A stretch of DNA of 64,000 bases from Byssovorax sp. (GTDB taxonomy: Bacteria > Myxococcota_A > Polyangia > Polyangiales > Polyangiaceae): the NCBI GenBank assembly GCA_025362495.1, contig JANYGI010000157.1:1-64000 (forward strand), given 5' to 3'. Position 1 is the first letter of the stretch. Each line of letters opens with the position of its first letter. A program made the translations under genes and the position numbers. Positions 1-8,752 of the stretch are shown piece after piece. The notes under the pieces were generated by a model that was given only the letters and a program-made list of their open reading frames with translations, was not told the DNA's origin and searched no databases.

Positions 1-84
1 ATCGACGAAGGCCTCTCCGAGGAGGAGCGTAAAGAGCAACGTCGACTTCGCGCCATCTTCCCCACGTCAGAGACACCCCCGTGA
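1..84 (+). CDS. C-terminal end of an upstream gene (partial), coupled to the HNH nuclease
   Basis: An open frame enters from the left edge and ends at TGA 82-84. The visible 27 residues (starting IDEGLSEEER, ending TSETPP) are charged and carry no recognisable domain. The GTG start of the HNH nuclease at 81 overlaps this stop (GTGA), so the two genes are translationally coupled. In Septu and related modules the gene before the HNH nuclease encodes an SMC/ABC-like ATPase. That identity is inferred from context only, because the ATPase motifs would lie outside the window. Confidence 0.6.
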   Translation: MDEGLSEEERKEQRRLRAIFPTSETPP

Positions 85-899
85 TCCGCATCCAGGAGCG
101 TCGGCTCGGGCCTGACCTGGAGGGACTGCTTCGCGAGCACCAGGCGAAGGTGGATGCGGTAGCCGACTACGCCGAGCGTGTCGCGGTGGCAAAGCGTGCC
201 CGGGAAACCAGGTCGCGTGATCGATTTCGCCCCATCCGCGCGGTGCTCACCGAGATGTGCTCGGGCGAAGTTCGTTGCATGTATTGCGAGGACTCAGCCG
301 CCGACGAGATCGAGCACGTCCGCCCCAAGAGCTTCTACCCCGACAAGACCTTCGTCTGGGAGAACTACCTCGCCGCGTGTGGTCGGTGCGATGGGTCGAA
401 GAGCAATCGCTTTCACGTGATCTCCACGAGACATCGTGAGCTGTTCGAGGTTGAGCGCAAGCAAAGTGAGCCCGTCACGCCACCCGAGCCGGGAGGGATG
501 CTGCTCATCGATCCCAGACGCGAGGACCCGCTTCGTTTCCTCAAGCTCGACCTCGTGTATCCATTCCACTTCCACGCAATCGAGTCGCGCGTCTGTCTGG
601 CTCGGGTGCGCGCGGCATACACCATTCATGTGCTCGGACTGAACGCCCGAGATACTCTCCTCAAACGCCGCCGTGCAGCCTACGGCACCTATGTTGCGCG
701 GCTGAAGGAGTATATCTCGGAGCGCGACCCCGAGAGACGCGGCCGCATGGCGTACGAAATCTGCGGGCTCGATCACCCGACCGTATGGCGCGAGATACAG
801 CGTCAACACCGCGCCATCGACGAGCTGCGGTCGCTCTTCGAGCAGGCTCCGGAGGCGCTCGCGTGGCGAGGCGCTCTTCCGGCGGCCTCGCCCCCGTGA
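81..899 (+). CDS. HNH endonuclease of the Septu PtuB / retron-associated type
   Basis: A 272-residue protein starting at GTG 81, overlapping the upstream stop. Around residues 65-113 it shows the signature of zinc-ribbon HNH nucleases: a first CxxC (CMYC), then EIEHVRPK with the His of the beta-beta-alpha-metal fold, then a second CxxC (CGRC) before DGSKSN. This arrangement is typical of the HNH family found with ATPases in Septu (PtuB) and with some retrons, where the nuclease cuts DNA or RNA when its ATPase partner senses phage. The remaining C-terminal half is Arg/Glu rich and helical, as in that family. The coupled gene on the left fits an ATPase-nuclease operon. A general HNH nuclease unrelated to defence is the alternative. 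Confidence 0.8.
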   Translation: MIRIQERRLGPDLEGLLREHQAKVDAVADYAERVAVAKRARETRSRDRFRPIRAVLTEMCSGEVRCMYCEDSAADEIEHVRPKSFYPDKTFVWENYLAACGRCDGSKSNRFHVISTRHRELFEVERKQSEPVTPPEPGGMLLIDPRREDPLRFLKLDLVYPFHFHAIESRVCLARVRAAYTIHVLGLNARDTLLKRRRAAYGTYVARLKEYISERDPERRGRMAYEICGLDHPTVWREIQRQHRAIDELRSLFEQAPEALAWRGALPAASPP

Positions 900-1060
900 C
901 ACCATTGCTGGAAAATTGCGCTGCGGCCCCGACCCATTCGCGCCGTGGCGCGCAATGGTTGAGCATCTGCGTGCCGGCGCGCACCGTAGGGACGGCGATG
1001 TGATATCTTCCACGCCCCCATCCCGGCCTCACGGCCGCCTCCATCTTCTCCGAGGTGCCC

Positions 1061-2131
1061 ATGTCGAAGTACACTGCTCTCTCCTTCGGTTTCCTTCTCA
1101 CCGTGGCCACGGGCTGCGGCACCGTCGTCGACCAGCCGACGGGGACGAGCGGAGGCGTCGGGGGGGCCGGCGGGACCAGCAGCGGATCGACGACGACGGG
1201 CAGCACCACGCCCAGCTCGGGCACGGGATCGATGCTCGGGGACTCGTACTCGGTCGAGTTTGGCCCGGTGACCATCGCCTCCGGCAAGGAGAACACCCAG
1301 TGCGTGGTCGTCAAGCTCGATAACCCCGCTCTGCTCCACGTCGGCCTGATCCACAACGAGCTCAGCGCCGGGTCTCACCACCTCATCGTCTACCGCACGA
1401 GCGACACGGTGGAGAAGCTCACGCCCTTCGACTGCCAGCCGTTCGCGGATCTCCTCCACCCGGAGAAGGGCTCTCCGCTGATGGTCACGCAGAAGCACGA
1501 CGATCTCCTCACGCTGCCCAAGGGCGTGGCCTTCTCGTTCAAGCCGCAGCAGTTCCTCCGGCTCGAGATGCACTACATCAACACCACGAGCGCGGATGTC
1601 CAGGTCCACGCCAAGTCCACCTTCACCGGCATCCTCGAGAGCGAGTTCACCGACGAGGCCGACTTCCTCTTCCTCGGCGATCCCGACATCAAGGTGCCCG
1701 CGCACGGCAAGCAGACGCTCGGGCCGGCGTATCTCCCCCTCCAGGCCGAGCAGGCCGGGGCCAAGGTCTTTGGCATCACCGGGCACACGCACCAGTGGGG
1801 CACCAACGTGCAAGTCTCGCTCGCCGACGGGAAGGATGGCCCCGACAAGGTGCTTTACGACGTCCCCGGCTGGCAGTGGAGCGAGCCGGCGACCGTCTAC
1901 CAGGATCCGCCGGTGGTGATCCCCGCGGGCGGCGGCTTCCGCTTCACCTGCAATTACGACAACAAGGGCAACACCGACGTGGGGTTCGGCGAGTCTGCCA
2001 GCGACGAGATGTGCTTCTTCTGGGCCTATTACTACCCCAGCAAGGGCGCCTTCGTCTGCGCTCACACCGACCAGTACGGCGGCGTGAACCTCTGCTGTCC
2101 TGGCAACCCGCTCTGCGACAAACTCCTCTGA
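1061..2131 (+). CDS. Copper type II ascorbate-dependent monooxygenase-like lipoprotein
   Basis: A 356-residue predicted outer-membrane or periplasmic lipoprotein. A signal peptide ends in a lipobox with Cys19 (VATGC), followed by a Gly/Ser/Thr linker to about residue 58. The core carries every copper ligand of the peptidylglycine/dopamine monooxygenase fold: an HH pair at 106-107 (GSHHLIVY), His171 (EMHYINT), the HxH pair 242/244 (GHTHQWGT) and Met317 (DEMC). In that family these bind the CuH and CuM sites used for C-H hydroxylation with ascorbate and O2. The natural substrate cannot be inferred. An in-frame GTG lies two codons upstream, but ATG 1061 gives the better signal peptide. The gene converges on the M50 protease gene with only four bases between stops. 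A catalytically silent paralogue is possible, although all six ligands are kept. Confidence 0.8.
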   Translation: MSKYTALSFGFLLTVATGCGTVVDQPTGTSGGVGGAGGTSSGSTTTGSTTPSSGTGSMLGDSYSVEFGPVTIASGKENTQCVVVKLDNPALLHVGLIHNELSAGSHHLIVYRTSDTVEKLTPFDCQPFADLLHPEKGSPLMVTQKHDDLLTLPKGVAFSFKPQQFLRLEMHYINTTSADVQVHAKSTFTGILESEFTDEADFLFLGDPDIKVPAHGKQTLGPAYLPLQAEQAGAKVFGITGHTHQWGTNVQVSLADGKDGPDKVLYDVPGWQWSEPATVYQDPPVVIPAGGGFRFTCNYDNKGNTDVGFGESASDEMCFFWAYYYPSKGAFVCAHTDQYGGVNLCCPGNPLCDKLL

Positions 2132-2135
2132 ACGA

Positions 2136-3266
2136 TCACCGCGGGTGAAGGTCCTGGCCGAGCGCGGCCAGAGCCATCAACCGCTGAATTTCGGCGTCGG
2201 TGACGAGTCCGACCACGCCGCCGCCCGAGCCCAGGACCAGCACGGCCTTGCCGTCGCCGCTCACCATGGCATCGAGCGCCGAAGTCGCATCGTCCCCCAC
2301 CTGGACGCTCGCTAGATTGGTGAGCATGGCCTTCTCCACAGGGAGATCCCTGCCTTGCCGGGCGACGCGCTCCGCGAGCTCGCTGGCGAGGACCAGCCCG
2401 AGGGGGCGTGGACCCAGAGGGCTCTCCTCGCCGTCGAGCACCGTGGCCCCGACGAGATTGCCAATCAGGAGCCGCCGCGCCACGTCGACGGCCGCCTCGC
2501 CGGGGTGGGCCTCGCCGAGCCGCGTGGTCATCAGATCGGCCATCGACACGCCGCGCAGCACGTCGCGCGCCGCGAGGCGTGATTGCTCGGCCGACGCGCC
2601 GAGGTACACGAACCCGGCGATCAGGACCAGGACCACGTTGAAGCTGACGATCCCGTAGATCGCGAAGGCCCCGGCCATCACCTTTCCCACCACGGTGGCG
2701 ATGCGCGTGGCCCGCGAGCGACCGACGCGGCTCACGAGGAGCCCGCGGAGCACGCGGCCGCCATCCATCGGGAACGCGGGCAAGAGGTTGAACACGCCGA
2801 GCGCCAGGTTCATCCAGGCGACGACGAGGAGCGCCGCCGCGACCTCGGGAGGCAACCGCAGGAGCGCAAACGCTCCATAGCTCGTCGCCGCGATACCGAG
2901 GCTCGTCAGCGGTCCGACGAACGCCATCCAGGCCTCGTGCTCGGGGTGAACCTCGCCGCGGAGCTGGGATACGCCGCCGAGCGCCATCAGCGTTATCGAC
3001 TGCACCTCGGCGCCCTGCCGGCGCGCGACCAGGCTGTGCGCGAGCTCGTGGAGCAGGATGGACCCGAACAGCGCCACGGCGAGGATCAGGCCCCAGACGA
3101 AGGGCGGAACGTGGATGTCTTCGACTGGCATCCCCAGCTCGTCGACGAACCGGGCGAACTGGCGAGTGGCCACGAACGCGACATAGGGAATGAACAGGAG
3201 CAGCGTGATGTGGAGCTTGACCGGTATCTTGCGGAGGCGAAATGCCGTGATGCTTTGATCGAACAT
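2136..3266 (-). CDS. Site-2-type M50 metalloprotease with C-terminal CBS domains
   Basis: A 376-residue polytopic membrane protease. Transmembrane segments bracket the zinc motif HELAH (73-77) and the second M50 motif NLLPAFPMDGG (160-170), which provides the third ligand. A CBS pair follows at about 245-360, ending in VTDAEIQRLM. This matches the SpoIVFB-like, CBS-containing class of intramembrane proteases that cut membrane-bound regulators, with CBS domains usually sensing adenine nucleotides. The start is set at ATG 3264-3266 because GGAGG lies at 3274-3278, seven bases upstream; the frame stays open further but has no better signal. No sigma or anti-sigma partner is adjacent, so the substrate is unknown. 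Confidence 0.85.
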   Translation of the reverse strand: MFDQSITAFRLRKIPVKLHITLLLFIPYVAFVATRQFARFVDELGMPVEDIHVPPFVWGLILAVALFGSILLHELAHSLVARRQGAEVQSITLMALGGVSQLRGEVHPEHEAWMAFVGPLTSLGIAATSYGAFALLRLPPEVAAALLVVAWMNLALGVFNLLPAFPMDGGRVLRGLLVSRVGRSRATRIATVVGKVMAGAFAIYGIVSFNVVLVLIAGFVYLGASAEQSRLAARDVLRGVSMADLMTTRLGEAHPGEAAVDVARRLLIGNLVGATVLDGEESPLGPRPLGLVLASELAERVARQGRDLPVEKAMLTNLASVQVGDDATSALDAMVSGDGKAVLVLGSGGGVVGLVTDAEIQRLMALAALGQDLHPR

Positions 3267-3377
3267 GGGGCTGCCTCCGGTGATCCGGGTCGAATCGCGC
3301 ATGGAAGGGCGCGCTCGCCTCGCTGAACATGGAGGCGGCGCGCCGCGACCGGCGCCTGGGAGGGTGCGGAAAGGCGT

Positions 3378-5984
3378 CTAGGGAGCGGCCTGACGGCGCC
3401 GTCGCCCCCGGCCGACCGCCAGCGCGAGGAGCGCCAGCGCCGCAAAGCCCCCTCCGGGCCGCGGGGCGACCCCGCAGCCACAGCCACTGTCGGTCCCACC
3501 GCTGCTCGCCGCGCCCCCCGAGCCGCCCGCTCCCGCGCCTCCCGCGCCGCCGCCGGTCGCCGATGCGCTCGTCCCGCCGCCGCTGCTCGTCGTCGCGGAC
3601 AGCGTGCTCTCGTCGAAGTAAGCGCCGCAGGCCGGCCCGTCGAGCGGCGCCGCGCGCTCGGCGAGGGCGAGGGCGTACACCCCTGCTCCGAAGCCGACCA
3701 TGGGCGCGTTGAACTTGTATTTGCCGTTCCCCTCGTCGTACGTCTCCGAGATGGCGAGATAGTTCAACAGCGATTGATCGCGAACCCACGCGAGGAGCTT
3801 GTCGGAGCGCGCCGCGTCGCCCATTCGCCGCGTGGCGACCGAGCCGCGGAGATCGGTCACCACCCACTCGGCGCTGTCGTACTCGCTGCCCCACGGGCTC
3901 ACGTCAGCGGCGTTATGGTGATCGCTGCGATCGTCGTTGCGCGACCAGCCCGCGCCGGCCGGGGCGATGAGGTGCGCGTCGAGCCCGGCCAGCGTCGCGG
4001 CCGCGATTTTCCCCTTGGGATCGAAGAGGCCAAAGGCGATGCCATCGAGCACCGCGGCGTCCCAGTAGCCCTCGCCCGCGGCCAGCTCTTCGGCGTTGGA
4101 GGCGAGCGCAAACGATGGATCGGTGAGCTTCTGGCCAATCGCCGTTCGCAGCGCCACGCCGGCGTCTTGATAGGTCTTGGCGCGGGCCATGTCCCCGACG
4201 CGCGCTGCCATCGTGGCGGCGTCGCAGAGGCCGCGGACGGCGGTGATGTTGCTGTAGGTCCACGTGCGCTCGCGGCCGTTCCAGTGCGACTCCCAGATGG
4301 AAGAGTCCTTGTGCAGCAGGCCAGTCGCCGGATCGACCAGCGCCACGAGGACGTCGGCCACCCTGGTCGAGACCACCGGCCAGGCGCCGTCGACGAGCGA
4401 TTTGTCGGCGGTGCTGGCCTCGTAGTGCTGCAGCGCCCACAGGAAGAGGCCAAACCCGTCGAACTCCAGGTTGGGCCCGAAATCGTTGAAGTCCGTCTCC
4501 TCGACGCCGAAGCCGTAATAGCGCGTGAGGCTGATCTGGTAGGGAGGCATGCTGTACGGCTTGAGCTCGTTCCAGGCCTGGAACCGGCCGGCCTCGGCGT
4601 TGACGTAGTACTGGAGCGCTTCCTTCGCCTGGGCCTTCATTCCGAGGGTAGCCATGGCCGTCGCGGCATAGGAGCCGTCGCGGATCCAGGCCACTTGCCA
4701 CTCCCCGGGAGGCAGGCTGGCGAGCACCGCGCCCTTGCCCTTGTGGACGATCGTGGCCGGGAGCTGGGCGTTCTTGGTGTCCGCCGTGGTGCCGAAGCGG
4801 GTATACCGAGCGTCGCCGTCGCTGGCGAGGTGCTCGCGCAGGAACGTGGTGTCCTCCTCGTTCTGAGCCATCGCCAGCATCACGGCCGATTGCCGGAGCA
4901 GCGTCTCCTCGTCGGCGGAGAGGCCTTTGGGCACCGTGAGCGAGCCCTGGAATGCCGCCCAGCCCGCGAGCTCCGCGTCGACGAGGGCCTTCGCGCCCTT
5001 GCCGGCGACGTAGGTGTCGAGCCAGCCCTGCACCGCGGCGCCGGCCTGGGGATCTCCGTCGTGCGCGAAGGCGACGCCCGCCCACGCGTCGGCCCCGGGC
5101 GCGAGAGTGCCAATGTCGAACTGGTACGCGCTCACCGATCCATCGGCCGTCGGCGCGGCGCCGTCGAGATCCGGGAGGTCGGCGACCCCGCCGGCGTCGA
5201 CGATGCTGAACACGTTCGCCGCCGCGGGCGACGCGCCGTTCGACGAGCCGTGGTGCGTGGGCTGCCCGAGCGCGCGGGCCACCACCACGCCGGCGAAGGC
5301 CTTCTCGAGGAAGTCGGCCTTTCCGTTGCTCCCGTCGAAGGTGACAGTCTCGCCGTTCTCCCCGATGTCCTGCGTTTGCAGATCGGCGATGGCGCCATAG
5401 CGACCATACCCGAGGTGGAAATTGTGGAGGCTGAAAGCGGAGATCCCCTTCACGGGCGCCGCGCCGGTGTTCTCGAGGTGGACGACCATGACGAAGCCAT
5501 TGCGCGGCATCCCGCGAGGCGCGAAGAAGAGCTGCGTCGCGCGGATGGCGCCGTCCGTTTGCACCATCGAAATCACGCCGGTCCCACCCGTCTTGCCGGT
5601 CGCCCAGGCCGCGTAGCCGCTCCTGTCGAGGTCGACGGGAATCTTCTTCAACCATTTCTGGTCGCCCGCGGATCGAAGCCCGAAATAGGCGTCGAAGAGC
5701 AGATCGCGGGTGATCACCGATTGTGGCTGATTCCCATTCCAGACCTCGGCCCCGTTCCCGTCGAGGAGCGGCTCCTCCGAGGCGTTGAGGTGCTCGTGAA
5801 AATGGGTGAGCACCCCCTGCTGGAGGTCGAGCAAGATCGCGCCGTGGCCATTCGACGAAGGGAGGCGGTAGAACGTGCGTTGCGGAGGCACCTCGGCCCT
5901 CGCCCGGTGTGGAGCGGTGGTCAGCGCGATGGCGGTGACGAGACCGAAGAGCGCGGGCACGCGAGGACTTCGAGGCAACATCAT
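3378..5984 (-). CDS. Secreted GH15-family glucoamylase-like protein with MYXO-CTERM-like tail
   Basis: An 868-residue exported protein starting at the ATG-ATG pair at 5984, followed by a signal peptide that ends near HRARAE. The N-terminal part resembles the beta-sandwich of bacterial glucoamylases and glucodextranases (RDLLFDAYFGLRS). The catalytic (alpha/alpha)6 barrel is marked by WIRDGSYA, by WESHWNGR with the probable general acid Glu, and by SPWGSEYDSAEW with the probable general base. Such enzymes release glucose from the non-reducing ends of alpha-glucans. After a Gly/Ser/Ala linker the C-terminus has a GCGCG motif, a hydrophobic helix and an Arg cluster (GRGRRRR), the layout of MYXO-CTERM sorting signals. 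The protein therefore probably acts at the cell surface or after release. The open frame continues upstream to 7169, across the pal start and into tolQ, but that part is not coding. Confidence 0.85.
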   Translation of the reverse strand: MMLPRSPRVPALFGLVTAIALTTAPHRARAEVPPQRTFYRLPSSNGHGAILLDLQQGVLTHFHEHLNASEEPLLDGNGAEVWNGNQPQSVITRDLLFDAYFGLRSAGDQKWLKKIPVDLDRSGYAAWATGKTGGTGVISMVQTDGAIRATQLFFAPRGMPRNGFVMVVHLENTGAAPVKGISAFSLHNFHLGYGRYGAIADLQTQDIGENGETVTFDGSNGKADFLEKAFAGVVVARALGQPTHHGSSNGASPAAANVFSIVDAGGVADLPDLDGAAPTADGSVSAYQFDIGTLAPGADAWAGVAFAHDGDPQAGAAVQGWLDTYVAGKGAKALVDAELAGWAAFQGSLTVPKGLSADEETLLRQSAVMLAMAQNEEDTTFLREHLASDGDARYTRFGTTADTKNAQLPATIVHKGKGAVLASLPPGEWQVAWIRDGSYAATAMATLGMKAQAKEALQYYVNAEAGRFQAWNELKPYSMPPYQISLTRYYGFGVEETDFNDFGPNLEFDGFGLFLWALQHYEASTADKSLVDGAWPVVSTRVADVLVALVDPATGLLHKDSSIWESHWNGRERTWTYSNITAVRGLCDAATMAARVGDMARAKTYQDAGVALRTAIGQKLTDPSFALASNAEELAAGEGYWDAAVLDGIAFGLFDPKGKIAAATLAGLDAHLIAPAGAGWSRNDDRSDHHNAADVSPWGSEYDSAEWVVTDLRGSVATRRMGDAARSDKLLAWVRDQSLLNYLAISETYDEGNGKYKFNAPMVGFGAGVYALALAERAAPLDGPACGAYFDESTLSATTSSGGGTSASATGGGAGGAGAGGSGGAASSGGTDSGCGCGVAPRPGGGFAALALLALAVGRGRRRRQAAP

Positions 5985-6147
5985 GATTGAGCACTCTATC
6001 GCATTTGCGCTCTCGCTCGAAGGTGCCAAGACGTCCTCGCGCGTCGCGCCCCCGCTTCCGGGCCGGCCACCGGATCGCGCTCGCGATCGCAAAACTGGGC
6101 AGCCTTCGATCGGGCGTGGTACCGCGACCCATTCGCCAGGAGAAATC

Positions 6148-6735
6148 ATGCATCTACGTCGACCCTCCGCGGGACGCCCCGCTCGCTCCGCCTTCCTGAT
6201 CCTCGCCGCCGCGGGGACGATCGCGGCCTTCGTCGCGGGCTGCGGCTCCGACGCGAAGCCCGAGGCCAAGACCGCCGACGACACGACGGCGACCACGCCG
6301 AAGCCCGTGGCAGGCGCGAAGGCCACCGGACCGAAGCAGGACACGCAGTCGCCGACCAGCGGATCGATCCAGATCGACGACAAGATCTTGAAGGCTTGCG
6401 GCGACATCCCGACGGCGCATTTCGCCTTCGATTCAGCCTCGATCGGCGCAGAGGCCCAGGGCGCGCTCGACGCCCTCGCGCGCTGCTTCGTCAGCGGGCC
6501 GCTCAAGGGCAGCAAGGGCCTGCGCCTCGTCGGCCACGCCGACTCGCGCGGCGAGACCGAGTACAACCTCGCGCTCGGGCAGAAGCGGGCCGGCAGCGTC
6601 GGCGAGTACCTCGGCACGAAGGGCCTGGAAAAGAGCAGGATCCAGACGCTCTCGAAGGGCGCGTTCGAGGCCACCGGCACGGACGAAGAAGGCTGGGCCC
6701 GCGATCGCAAGGTCGACGTCACCCTCTCCGAGTAG
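6148..6735 (+). CDS. pal: Pal, peptidoglycan-associated lipoprotein (OmpA C-terminal domain)
   Basis: A 195-residue lipoprotein starting at ATG 6148 with AGGAG just upstream. Its signal peptide ends in a lipobox (FVAGCGSD). After a short Thr/Pro/Lys linker, residues of about 85-195 form an OmpA-like peptidoglycan-binding domain: FAFDSASI, then GHADSRGETEYNLALGQKRA, then the closing WARDRKVDVTL. Pal anchors the outer membrane to peptidoglycan and docks with TolB and TolA. It is the first gene of the tol cluster here and is followed after nine bases by tolQ, so it is probably co-transcribed with it. The divergent region 5985-6147 towards the glucoamylase gene must hold the promoters; I could not place them confidently. 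Confidence 0.9.
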   Translation: MHLRRPSAGRPARSAFLILAAAGTIAAFVAGCGSDAKPEAKTADDTTATTPKPVAGAKATGPKQDTQSPTSGSIQIDDKILKACGDIPTAHFAFDSASIGAEAQGALDALARCFVSGPLKGSKGLRLVGHADSRGETEYNLALGQKRAGSVGEYLGTKGLEKSRIQTLSKGAFEATGTDEEGWARDRKVDVTLSE

Positions 6736-6744
6736 GCCTCTTCG

Positions 6745-7467
6745 ATGCTACCGACCGCCGTTCCCATCGCCGCAGCGCCGATCAAGCTCGATCCGATCTC
6801 GCTGATCCTCCACGCGTCCGGCCCTGTTTTTCTCGTGGTCTGGGGCCTGATGGCCGCGGCGGTCGTGGTCTGGGTGATCACGGTGCTCAAGCTGATCCAG
6901 CTCGCGCGCCTCGGCGAGATGCAGCGAAACTTCGAGGCCGAGGCTGCGCCGGTCGTCAGCGCCGACGCGCTCTTCGCCCTCGCGCGACGGCACGCGGACG
7001 CGCCGGGGGCGCGCGTCGTGCTCGAGCTCGCGAAGCGCTTCGGCTCGGGAAAACTGCTCGAATCCGTCGCCAAGCGCGCCATCGTCACCGAGCAGCAGCG
7101 CGTCTCGTCGCTGATGGGGCCGCTCTCGTCGATCGCCTCGGCGGGGCCTTTCATCGGCCTCTTCGGCACCGTCTACGGGATCATGGATGCCTTCCTCCGC
7201 ATCGGTCAGGAGAAGAGCGCGTCGCTCCCCGTCGTGGCCCCGGCGATCGGTGAAGCGCTGATCGCCACGGCCATTGGCCTCTTCGCGGCCATCCCCGCCG
7301 TCGTCGCTTACAACACGATCAACAAGCGAATCGAAGATCTGCTGGCCGAGCTCGAGACGTCGAGCGAAGGGTGGGTGGCGATCGTCAGCTCGGCTCCGGC
7401 GGAGCCCGCGCCGGTGCTGCTGCGCAACCCGTCGAACCGGCCCCCGGCCCAGCAACAAGGGTACTGA
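6745..7467 (+). CDS. tolQ: TolQ, MotA/TolQ/ExbB proton channel protein
   Basis: A 240-residue inner-membrane protein with three transmembrane segments: residues 18-42 (HASGPVFLVVWGLM), about 132-160 (IASAGPFIGLFGTVYGIM) and about 172-200 (PAIGEALIATAIGLFAAIPAV). The GLFGTVYGI and GEALIATAIGLFAAIPA stretches are the conserved family signatures that line the proton path. TolQ pairs with TolR and energises TolA for outer-membrane constriction and Pal redistribution during division. It lies nine bases after pal and ends two bases before the tolR start. ExbB is the main alternative name; the linked tolB and pal favour TolQ. Confidence 0.9.
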   Translation: MLPTAVPIAAAPIKLDPISLILHASGPVFLVVWGLMAAAVVVWVITVLKLIQLARLGEMQRNFEAEAAPVVSADALFALARRHADAPGARVVLELAKRFGSGKLLESVAKRAIVTEQQRVSSLMGPLSSIASAGPFIGLFGTVYGIMDAFLRIGQEKSASLPVVAPAIGEALIATAIGLFAAIPAVVAYNTINKRIEDLLAELETSSEGWVAIVSSAPAEPAPVLLRNPSNRPPAQQQGY

Positions 7468-7469
7468 GC

Positions 7470-7934
7470 ATGGCGATGGGCATGGGCGGTGGCCGCGGGA
7501 GGCGCAGAGGCGGCTTCACCGACATCAACGTCACGCCGCTCGTCGACGTGATGCTGGTGCTGCTCGTCGTGTTCATGGTCACGGCGCCGCTCATCACCGC
7601 GGGGCTCAAGGTCGAGCTGCCGAACGTGGAAGCCCACGATACCGCGGTGAAAGACACCAAGCTGGTCGTGACCGTCACGAAAGAGGAGCGGATCCTCTTC
7701 GGCGAAGACGACGTGACGGCGACCATCGAGTCGGTCCTCGCCGACAACCCGCGCGTGCAGAAGGAGAAAGAGCTCTACATCCGCGCCGACAAGAACGCGC
7801 GGTATGGCGCCGTCGCCCGCGTGGTCGCCGCTGCGCGCGCCGCGGGGGTGGAGGGGCTCAATCTGCTGGTCGAGCCCGAGATGGAGGGTGAAGGCAAGGG
7901 CGATACGCCCGCGAAAGCCCAGGATCCGCGATGA
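7470..7934 (+). CDS. tolR: TolR, ExbD/TolR biopolymer transport protein
   Basis: A 154-residue protein with a short Gly/Arg-rich cytoplasmic N-terminus, one transmembrane helix (PLVDVMLVLLVVFMVTAP) that keeps the essential membrane Asp of ExbD/TolR, and a periplasmic domain containing the RADKNARYG motif. TolR couples proton flow through TolQ to movement of TolA. The start is ATG 7470, because the N-terminus GGRGRRRGGFTDINVTPLVD is the standard family opening; the frame is open further upstream inside tolQ. The stop overlaps the tolA start (ATGA at 7931-7934), which shows coupling. Confidence 0.9.
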   Translation: MAMGMGGGRGRRRGGFTDINVTPLVDVMLVLLVVFMVTAPLITAGLKVELPNVEAHDTAVKDTKLVVTVTKEERILFGEDDVTATIESVLADNPRVQKEKELYIRADKNARYGAVARVVAAARAAGVEGLNLLVEPEMEGEGKGDTPAKAQDPR

Positions 7935-8752
7935 TCCGCGCCGGCGCGCTCTCCGATTTCCAGCCGAGCGAGCTCGCCGTGGCCCTGTTCTTCGCGTGCG
8001 CGGTGATGGTGGGATCGGGCTTTGCGCTCTCCGCTTCGGCGCTCGACCGGCCCGCCGCGGTGCCCGAGATCGACTCGGGGGAAGCCCGTCCGGTGCGGGT
8101 GATACCGGTGCTCGATCTCGACGCGCCGCTGCTCAAGCTGGGGGGCAAGCGCGACAAGGCCCGTCTCCCCGATCGATGGGTGAAGCAGGCCCCGAAGGCC
8201 CGCGTGGAGCAGAAGGCCTTCGTGTCGAGCCAGGCCGGAAAGACGGCCGACGACATCCCACCGATCGACGTGAAGATCGCCGACGCGGGGACCAAGCCCC
8301 CTCCGCCCGACGCCGACATCGCCAGGCAGGTCGACACGCCGATTGCCAATCTGCCCGAGGCCGGGCCGGTCGCGAACGTCGACACCGAGGGCCACGCCGA
8401 CGGCGTCAAGGAGGGGACCGAGACCGATCCGCTCAAGGCCCGCGCCGTGGATCTCTATCGCTCGCGGATCATCGGGTGGTTCTCGGGGCGATTCCGGGTC
8501 TCGGGCTCGGGGCTGCCTAAGGACGAGCTCGGCAAGTACCGGGTCGCCGCCTCGGTGCAGCTCTCGCCGGACCGCCGGGTCGTGAGCTACACCATCACGC
8601 CGAGCGGCAATCCGGCCTTCGACGCCGCCGCCAGAGCCACCCTCGACGGCGTGAAGGGCGAGACGATCCCGCCGCCGCCCGAGAATTACCCGGACACGAT
8701 CCAGAGCCAGATCAACCTCACGTTCGTTTGCCGAGAGAACCGATGCGACTGA
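7931..8752 (+). CDS. tolA: TolA/TonB-like energy transducer
   Basis: A 273-residue protein with one N-terminal transmembrane helix (residues 13-36, ELAVALFFACAVMVGSGFAL), a long periplasmic stretch rich in Pro, Asp and Lys, and a C-terminal TonB/TolA-type domain at about 185-268 (VQLSPDRRVVSYTI, then FDAAARATLDGV). It would link the TolQR motor to TolB and Pal across the periplasm. The linker lacks the long Ala/Lys/Glu helix of the enterobacterial TolA, so the assignment rests on operon position and the C-terminal domain. The start overlaps tolR by four bases and the end overlaps tolB by ten. Confidence 0.8.
   Translation: MIRAGALSDFQPSELAVALFFACAVMVGSGFALSASALDRPAAVPEIDSGEARPVRVIPVLDLDAPLLKLGGKRDKARLPDRWVKQAPKARVEQKAFVSSQAGKTADDIPPIDVKIADAGTKPPPPDADIARQVDTPIANLPEAGPVANVDTEGHADGVKEGTETDPLKARAVDLYRSRIIGWFSGRFRVSGSGLPKDELGKYRVAASVQLSPDRRVVSYTITPSGNPAFDAAARATLDGVKGETIPPPPENYPDTIQSQINLTFVCRENRCD

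Noticed and set aside
901-959. Inverted repeat ACCATTGC/GCAATGGT right after the HNH gene as a terminator
   Set aside because: The arms are 43 bases apart and no compact hairpin or U-run results, so support is too weak for a feature.
5985-6050. TTGGCAC on the minus strand upstream of the glucoamylase gene as a sigma-54 promoter
   Set aside because: The -12 GC block is not at the required spacing.
5985-7169. N-terminal extension of the glucoamylase frame up to 7169
   Set aside because: It crosses pal and tolQ in antisense; the signal peptide after the ATG pair at 5984 shows the true start.
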